64,000 nucleotides of DNA from Kryptolebias marmoratus. Its lineage: Eukaryota; Chordata; Actinopteri; Cyprinodontiformes; Rivulidae. Location: the NCBI RefSeq assembly GCF_001649575.2, contig NC_051432.1, forward strand, positions 23,728,710-23,792,709, read 5' to 3'. The notes beneath the pieces are model-generated. The model saw only the letters and a program-made list of their open reading frames with translations. It was not told the DNA's origin and searched no databases. The stretch's first letter is position 1. Every line of letters starts with the position of its first letter. Positions 57,245-64,000 of the stretch are shown piece after piece. A program made the translations under genes and the position numbers.

Positions 57245-59490
57245 TTGCAGCAAAAATACTTGTTAATTGTCTGTTTGTGAAATGCTTTGAACAGTAGTAG
57301 TGTTATGAAAAATGAGGTTCTGCTAATGAATACTGAGCACAAGCTGCAGCTCTGCCTGATGGGATCGTCTTCAGTTTTGGATTATTCCCCATGGATAGCT
57401 GCTCACAATTTCCACAGTGGCCTTGAAGTCCTAATTTAAACAAAAATTGTTAAAAATGTGATTTTAGGAAGCTCTCAATGGGATTAAAATGACAGAAAAT
57501 GGTGGACTTAAAGGGGAAATAAAACAAAAGTAGAGATTACTCCATTAAACAGTTGCAGATTGAGAACAAACAACATATTCTTTTCTTAAAGGTTTTCATT
57601 TTTTCAGTCTGTAAAATCTTCTAAAAGGATGCCTTTATGTTCTTAAAAACACTCAACTTTAAAAACATCATTATCTCCACCTTTATCTGCCTTTCCAATT
57701 ACAGTAAAGCAGAGACACATTTAAAAAAAAACATTTGTTTTCTTCTCACAACCTTCCCTGACTATGTGGGAGTCAATCAGAAAAACTTATACTGAAAATC
57801 AGTAAATAAACAATTATACACAATTTCAGGTGTAAAAAAAAACAGAAAATAAATGTACTTTTTCCTTACTTTGCAATCACTATAAACAAGTGACAACCCT
57901 AAACATCTTTTCTTTAAATATAAAATCATATGTGAACAGACAGTGGTGTCAACACTGATAATTCAACACTAGATGGAGCAATTCAGCTAAAAATCTCAAC
58001 CATCTGGTCCAAAAACCTCATCTGGAAAGGGTGTGGCAATGTGACAATCTGCTGCGTTTGTGGAGCTTCACAAGCCCATCACCTACCATTTCCAGCTGAT
58101 TCTTTCTATATTTAAAAACATTTTTTGTGTAACATGAATGGCTAAAACAAACATTCCTGAAGGTACTCATGCTTTACTCTCCCACACACCTCTATCAGCT
58201 GCAGATGAAGTCAAACTGAGGAAATGAAGTGCTAAGAGCAGGCATGAAGCCCTTAAAGTAAAATTAAGTGTGTTGTGAAATACCATGACCTAATGCAGTT
58301 TGGGAACAGGCCAAGGTACGCCGGTAATGTTTTATTCACACCTGCTGCGGCGCATGAACGAATATAAACTGAGTCAATATGCAAAGCCAGTAAGTTCACC
58401 AAGGGTGAATGTTTAACTTTAATGTGCAGAAACTGGCTGCACATGGAATGAGCAAACAAACAGTTGAACAAACAGAATTGTAGTCTCACACGAGCTCACA
58501 CCTCATAACTGCAGCTTTTCAGACAGTAATCAGTCCAGGATATTTGTCTGAGATGTTGCACTGTGAGAGATTAACACACAATACAGAGTGAATAGTTGAG
58601 CAGGATGTGATAATGTCTGTGGATGGGGTGTGGTGCATTCACAGCCGACTCTAAGGACCATGTTGCTCCAAACAGGTTCACATCTGTGAGTCAGAGTTTC
58701 TCAGCACAAAGCTGCTATCTCTGCTGTTTGAACTGTTACAGCGGCCTGTCTGCAGCCAAGACTCTTCAGCAAAGGGTTTGGTCACCGAACATGAAAACTT
58801 TGCTAAAAGTCAAATAAGTTTGGCACTGATTGACAGAGCACTCACAGAGGCAGACTCTTCATCACAGCCGTTGGCAAACATACAGGGTGACGGAGGTCAG
58901 CCCCGGTTTACAGCTGTGCCAGTTTTTACAGAATGTGGGGCAAGGAAGGCTGCTCAGAGTTTACTGAAAGTGACGTTCACATTCCTCTGAACAGGCCGGA
59001 AAAAAATCAGAAGTCAAATGTTAACTTGAAATTTGTTAATTTAAATAAATCCCACAGAAGAAGTTTACAATTTAACCTTTAAATAAGCACTACGATAACA
59101 GCAGGTTCCATGTGAGTTTAACCTTGTAGCATCATGGCGTTGGTATTGCACTACGATTTAACACTTGCTTGTAAAAATAAATATCAGTTCTGCTTGTAAA
59201 TGAAAATGTGGGAGAAGTTTAAAGTTAAAAATTAGATTTTTCATGCTATTGCATAATAATAATAGGCTCCATGTTACTTTTGTCCTTTAGCATTATAGCA
59301 TTTCTATGCTAATGCAAATCTATTAATACCATGATGCTATTGCTATGATGCTAGTTCCTGTTACTTTAGGCTGTTAGCATCCTATCACCTGCTAATGAAT
59401 ACTCAGTTCAGACAAAAATAAGTGTTTTTAGTTGTGCTTATAAAGAAAAACATGAGAAAAGTATAAAAAAATAGCATCATTATGATATTG
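57245..59490. other. Intergenic, no gene seen
   Basis: AT-rich, with short TAGCAT-rich low-complexity DNA near 59230-59400. No keratin remnant or other gene recognised. Confidence 0.45.
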
Positions 59491-59499
59491 GTGTGAATG

Positions 59500-59965
59500 T
59501 GCAGCAGAACCAGGCTTAGGATGGGCGGCCGGCTGCCTCGACCAGCTGGGGTTCGAGAGGACAGGGAGTGGACAGGAAAGGGACGCAGTCAAACACAGAA
59601 TGACTGCCCCAGGTGTAGTTTCTATGGTGGGAAAAACAAAGAAAAACACAGAATAATGACAGCAATAATTACAAATACAAACACAGAGAGTAGAGCAAGT
59701 AAAGACAGCAGCAGGGTGAGGAAACGTGGTCAGTTTGTCCTCCAGCAGAACTAAGGGCTAGATCAGGAAACCCAAAAAGGAAAGTCTTGATCCTGGTATT
59801 TTTTTTTTTTTTTTTCCTTTTTTTTTTCTATAATGGCCTCCCTTCTCCCCTTACAGCCATCCTCTCCACACCATTATTGAAAACTATTTATTCTAGTGAT
59901 TATCAAGTGGAGTGTTTATTATATACATATATATATATATACATATACATATATATATATTCATA

Positions 59966-60027
<62 letters not shown>

Positions 60028-60600
60028 TATTTTTTTATTATTATTATAATATAGAAAGAAAAAGAAGAGAAAGAAAGAAAGACTACAAAATATAAGATGT
60101 ATACACAAAGAGAGCACACGGCAACACGGCAAGCACCTGACCACTGTCTGTTCCCCTGTAAAGGACATGACAAAGCACAGCATACACANCATCTATTTGT
60201 GTGTGGTTGTGAGCATGCATAAGTGCGTAAGGCTTCTCTAATAGAACATTTAATAGCAACTGTGAAGCAGCTGAGACCTGACCCCCAAGACCGGAGGCAG
60301 ATATAAGGGGTGAGGGCCAGAGCCCAAGACCCCAGGAGGGACCCCGATCCTGGTCTTAAAGAAGACAGGATGTCAGCCTCATGGACAGAAACTGGAAGTT
60401 GGTTCAACAAGAGATGAGCCTGATAACTGAAAGCTCTGCTTCTCCTTTTGGAAACTCCAGGAACCACAAGTAAACCTGCAGTCTGAGAGCGAAGTGCTCT
60501 GTTAGGAAAATATGGAGCAATGAGATCTTTGGACTTCTGGGTAATAAAGAATTACAATAGTCCACTTTAGAAGTGATAAATACATGGACTAGATGTTTCT
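59500..60600. repeat. Composite fish repeat interrupted by microsatellites
   Basis: Left part (CTGCCTCGACCAGCTGGGGT; AGGTGTAGTTTCTATGGTGG; GTTTGTCCTCCAGCAGAAC) and right part (GGGCCAGAGCCCAAGACCCC; AAAGAAGACAGGATGTCAG; GAGAGCGAAGTGCTCTGTTA) match parts of a repeat I recall as common in fish. Between them lie a T-rich tract at 59800, (TA)n near 59925-59965 and (ATT)n at about 59968-60028. A single ambiguous base N is at 60189. Open frames here are artefacts of the repeats. Confidence 0.55.
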
Positions 60601-63600
60601 AATTTTAGCCTCACATGCTAACGCATATTGCTATGATTACACGCCACTTTAGCCTTTTAGCAGTCTACTACTTGATAATTATAGTAATGACAGGGTGCAG
60701 CTGAGTTTTATGTATTTGCCTGTTCTTAAAAAACATTAGGAAAGTCTAAATTGTGCCTGAAAAAAAAATCTGATGACTTTAACAGTTTGAGAGCTTTACA
60801 TGGAAACATTTTAGCTGCTCGTTCCTTATAATCTAACACCGAACTGATAAAGGCCTGAGATAAAGAAAAGGAAACAGTGTCATTCTTCTTCTGGCAGAAA
60901 CTCTGAGCACTGGAAAAGAGGACTTGTTTTAAGTATTTAACATGGATAGTGTTCACCCAAATTACCCATATATTTAAAAGAGACTAAAAAAACTGTTAAT
61001 GCGACACAATGTGATGATCTCAGAGCTGCGTTTTGTCAGCTACACTTGTGCAATAAGCAGCGACAAACCTCAGTGGACGGAAACAAAAATACACCGATGT
61101 GCTCTGTTGATATCCCACATCGTGTGCCAACTATTTATAAAGGTAAAAACCAGTTTGCTCCAGAGAGATGCAGCTGATGGTGTGAACGCCACTCTCCTGT
61201 GTGGGATTCATCTGTGTTCAGGTGCAAAAAGTCAGACCGTCAGGAACTCAAAACAATAGATGAGGTTCAAGCAGGAGTAGTGATACAAAAACTCCCTGCT
61301 GCTCTGCTATAAACAAACAGTGGATTATTTTGATGTGTCCATGGTAACAATATAACCTCTTCCATTATGAAGCCCCTTACATGAACAGACTGTATTTGTT
61401 GAAAAAGTAAAATCAACTAAATTATTCAAAGTCTCTTTTGAGTCTACCACTAAAATTTGACATGAAAATAGGACTGTTGTGATTCCTTTTTGTTGCAACA
61501 AATTTGGACCAGTTCAGACTTGAGCCTGGCTACTGAGCCCGGCCAAGATTAAAGCATAGCTCTTCTGGTTGTGAAGCAACCGTCCTGACAAGCTGTGACA
61601 CTGTGGTGGCTTTGGTCTTTTGGGACAATAATGTAAATGTTGCAGAAGCTTGGAAACCGCCAGCGAAGGTTTTGCCAATAAAATTTATTTTGTAGTGTAT
61701 TTTTCTTGGCACTGTCATTTATTTACAGAAGGAACATATAAACTCAAGCAACTCCATCGGTATGGTTGAACGGGAAAAGAGGGACAACAATTCTTCTTTT
61801 ATTTCATACACTGTTCAGAGTATAGGCTCACAATGATGACATCAGAGTAAAGGCACACAGGATGCTACCCTTGGATCATTTTGACCCAAGGTCAGCAGGA
61901 GGGTTAGAACGTTTTGAAATGTTCACAGGGGTTCTTAGTTTTGTTACGTGAGTTGCAGGGGCTCACAGTGTTGTTGCATGAATTTCAAACATATTTGGTG
62001 ACAAATCTTTTCTCAAAATAGTCCCACGGTGGTCGAGGGTGTCTCGAACTTGTCTCAGTTTGGTTTCCAAAAACTGTAGAGCACTAAATAGCATGGGAGT
62101 GACAGAAAAGTCCAGATTCAGGTCCAGATCTATGAATGTCCAGGAAGGTTTTGTATATTTTTTCACAATTTTGAACAGTTGCAGCACAGTGGGATGGCTT
62201 ACTACAATAACCAAGTACATATATTGCATAAAGAGGTTAAAAGTATAAACTAAATAAATACACAGCAGCAGCATCAAGCTTGGTTTTTAACATGAGTTTG
62301 AAGTTGGGTGATGATCCTCCATCTATACTCCAGCTACATGAAGTCCAGGTTGGTGAGCTGTACAGTGATGTTTGCTGTCTTTGCTTGCGACTAGTGCAGC
62401 CATTTATCTCTGCAGAGAGTAAATAACATCACAGATGTGTAGGACAGAACACATGGTATATTAATGTGATGTTAAAAGAGTGGACAGTGCGTAAAACTCT
62501 CCCCAAGGACTTGACTGAGCAGCAAAGTTGGCAATAAAAAGGTTGCAGAAAAGTTACTAAGGCTTAAAGAACGGTGCCGTCTTCTCATTAAGTCTCAACT
62601 TTCTGTCTTTAAATAGAAAAAGAAACTCTTTACAGCTTGGAAAAAAGGGTATCCAGACCTGAACAGAATGAATGCAGGATTTAATGTTCACTGATGCAGA
62701 TAATCTCTCAGTTACAACCGCGTCTGCTTCTCAGTCCCACCCTGCTACCAACAATTAGTTATTTATCACTCCGGATTCTTTTTTAACCAATTTGTTTTGT
62801 AGTTAGTGTTTGACCTGTGTACTCTAGTTTGGATAAAAATACATCTTCACAAAGGAAAACTTGTTCAGGAGTTCAAAATGTCCCTGCACATCTGAGCCGA
62901 TTGCATCATATTTGGCTAAAGTTTCTTAATTGGCGTGTTTTATCTTTACACTGACCTGAAAGACAGCGAGGAGTAGGTGGAGTGTTTGCACTGACTCATA
63001 AGGTTAATTACGCCTGTGTGAGTCAAAAAAATCTCCAACTAAAACAAGTGTTGAAATATTAAGATTATGACACAGCTCTAACAAAGCTTCCAAAGATCTA
63101 AATGATTGATTAGGCTGTGGCTACCGAGTGATATGTGTTTACTTAAAGGTTTGACATTACTGGATGTTTGGGAGCCACAGTTTGTTTTAGGTAAAGATTC
63201 AATAATATAGACTTTGCTCTCAATCCTACGGATCCAGACAGCAAAAAGCATCTTAATCTTAGTCTGAAGCCTTCATGAACAGACACAGTCATTACTTGTC
63301 TCTCTCGTTCGGTTATTAAACTGACTGAGAATGGTTGCAGCAAGATGTGAAATGATACGAAATGAAAAAGAAAAGTGCTGTTTGAGTTTTCCGCTGCTGA
63401 GATTTCACTCGGCTGTTGAGTCATGATGTTGGTTTTAGTGAAAACGCCCATCCAACACTGACCAACCTGAGAAGAAGTCATGAGCTCCTTCACTTTTGTA
63501 AAACTCAGCGATGTATCATTGGCTCGTCCTGCTGAGGAATTCGTCGGCTCCTGCCTGTTTCTCAGCACCTGTGCCAGAACTTGCCCACGGTGACTCACAA

Positions 63601-64000
63601 ACCAAACAATAACAGAAACCCCTCAGTAAAACAAAGGAAGATTTCTCTGGGCTGTGAGAAACTTTGAACGCTGTGAGGCCAGAATCGGAGAATCGTCTGC
63701 TTTGGACCGGACGGATTACTTCAGCAGCACCAAGGAGACACTTCAGCTCCTCCCTTCTTTGTGTAGTTTTTACCTCGGAGCTTCTGATGGGAGTCTTTGT
63801 TTGTTCTTAGTGAGGATCTTAGAGGAGTCACTGTTTTCATAATGTGAAGACTGACAGGCCAACAGAGATTATATATATCAGGGGTGATTAAGGGCTACAC
63901 AAATAAACTTGACTTGTTTTTTTCCAACATAGTCAGGAGCAACTTCGGGGGTTTCATGAATTTTTAGGCCGTCGACTCCTTACAGCACAAATGTCTTCAC
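60600..64000. other. Right-hand intergenic region, no supportable gene
   Basis: Several 60-150-codon open frames occur (for example minus 61963-62277 and minus 63143-63598), none with a recognisable domain or convincing splice or promoter context. GATCATTTTGACCCAAGGTC near 61877 looks like a repeat fragment. I see nothing else. Confidence 0.4.

Noticed and set aside
59787..60192. Tyr-rich and Asn-rich open frames
   Set aside because: Products of (TA)n and (ATT)n microsatellites inside a repeat.
61963..62277. 104-aa minus-strand frame with hydrophobic start
   Set aside because: Near repeat fragments, no domain I recognise; insufficient for a gene call.
63143..63598. 151-aa minus-strand frame at the right edge
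   Set aside because: No recognisable motif and composition typical of noncoding DNA; could only be revisited with sequence beyond the window or transcripts.

Overview
This is vertebrate nuclear DNA, most likely from a ray-finned (teleost) fish. Genes are split by GT..AG introns, intergenic DNA is AT-rich and full of microsatellites and transposon fragments of kinds common in fish, and the gene order hap1 - gast - type I keratins matches part of the mammalian type I keratin locus (HAP1 - GAST - keratins, human 17q21). I infer orthology from recognised protein families plus this order; no database search was run.

Layout. (1) 0.8-21.7 kb, plus strand: hap1, a TRAK/Milton-family motor adaptor. 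Its first coding exon lies upstream of the window. A second, internal promoter with its own ATG exon lies at 7.05-7.42 kb. A small coiled-coil gene I do not recognise lies antisense inside the intron at 13.8-16.5 kb. The last hap1 intron holds nested hAT-type transposons and other repeats. (2) 22.7-25.6 kb, minus strand: gastrin (gast), tail-to-tail with hap1, with a TATA promoter, a noncoding first exon and a minisatellite containing a 912-base assembly gap in intron 1. (3) 29.6-57.2 kb, plus strand: three intact type I keratin genes (about 424, 414 and 415 aa), each with its own TATA-like box and poly(A) signal. Between the second and third lies an inverted, frameshifted partial copy (exons 2-5) related to the third gene. 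(4) 57.3-64 kb: no gene I can support; repeats only.

The keratins would supply type I (acidic) intermediate-filament chains that pair with type II keratins encoded elsewhere; hap1 and gast are neighbours by ancient synteny, not by pathway. Gene-free DNA carries a solo LTR with 5-bp target duplications, an RTE-like LINE with an ATGG tail, an L2-like LINE piece, a tRNA-derived SINE, and at least ten copies of a roughly 230-bp interspersed repeat. I found no sign of a prokaryotic-type system or CRISPR. The most notable observations are: an inverted keratin copy whose introns look better conserved than its exons, the antisense gene inside hap1, an extra intron in the first keratin, and a Trp-Val-Asp-Phe gastrin C-terminus where Trp-Met-Asp-Phe is expected.
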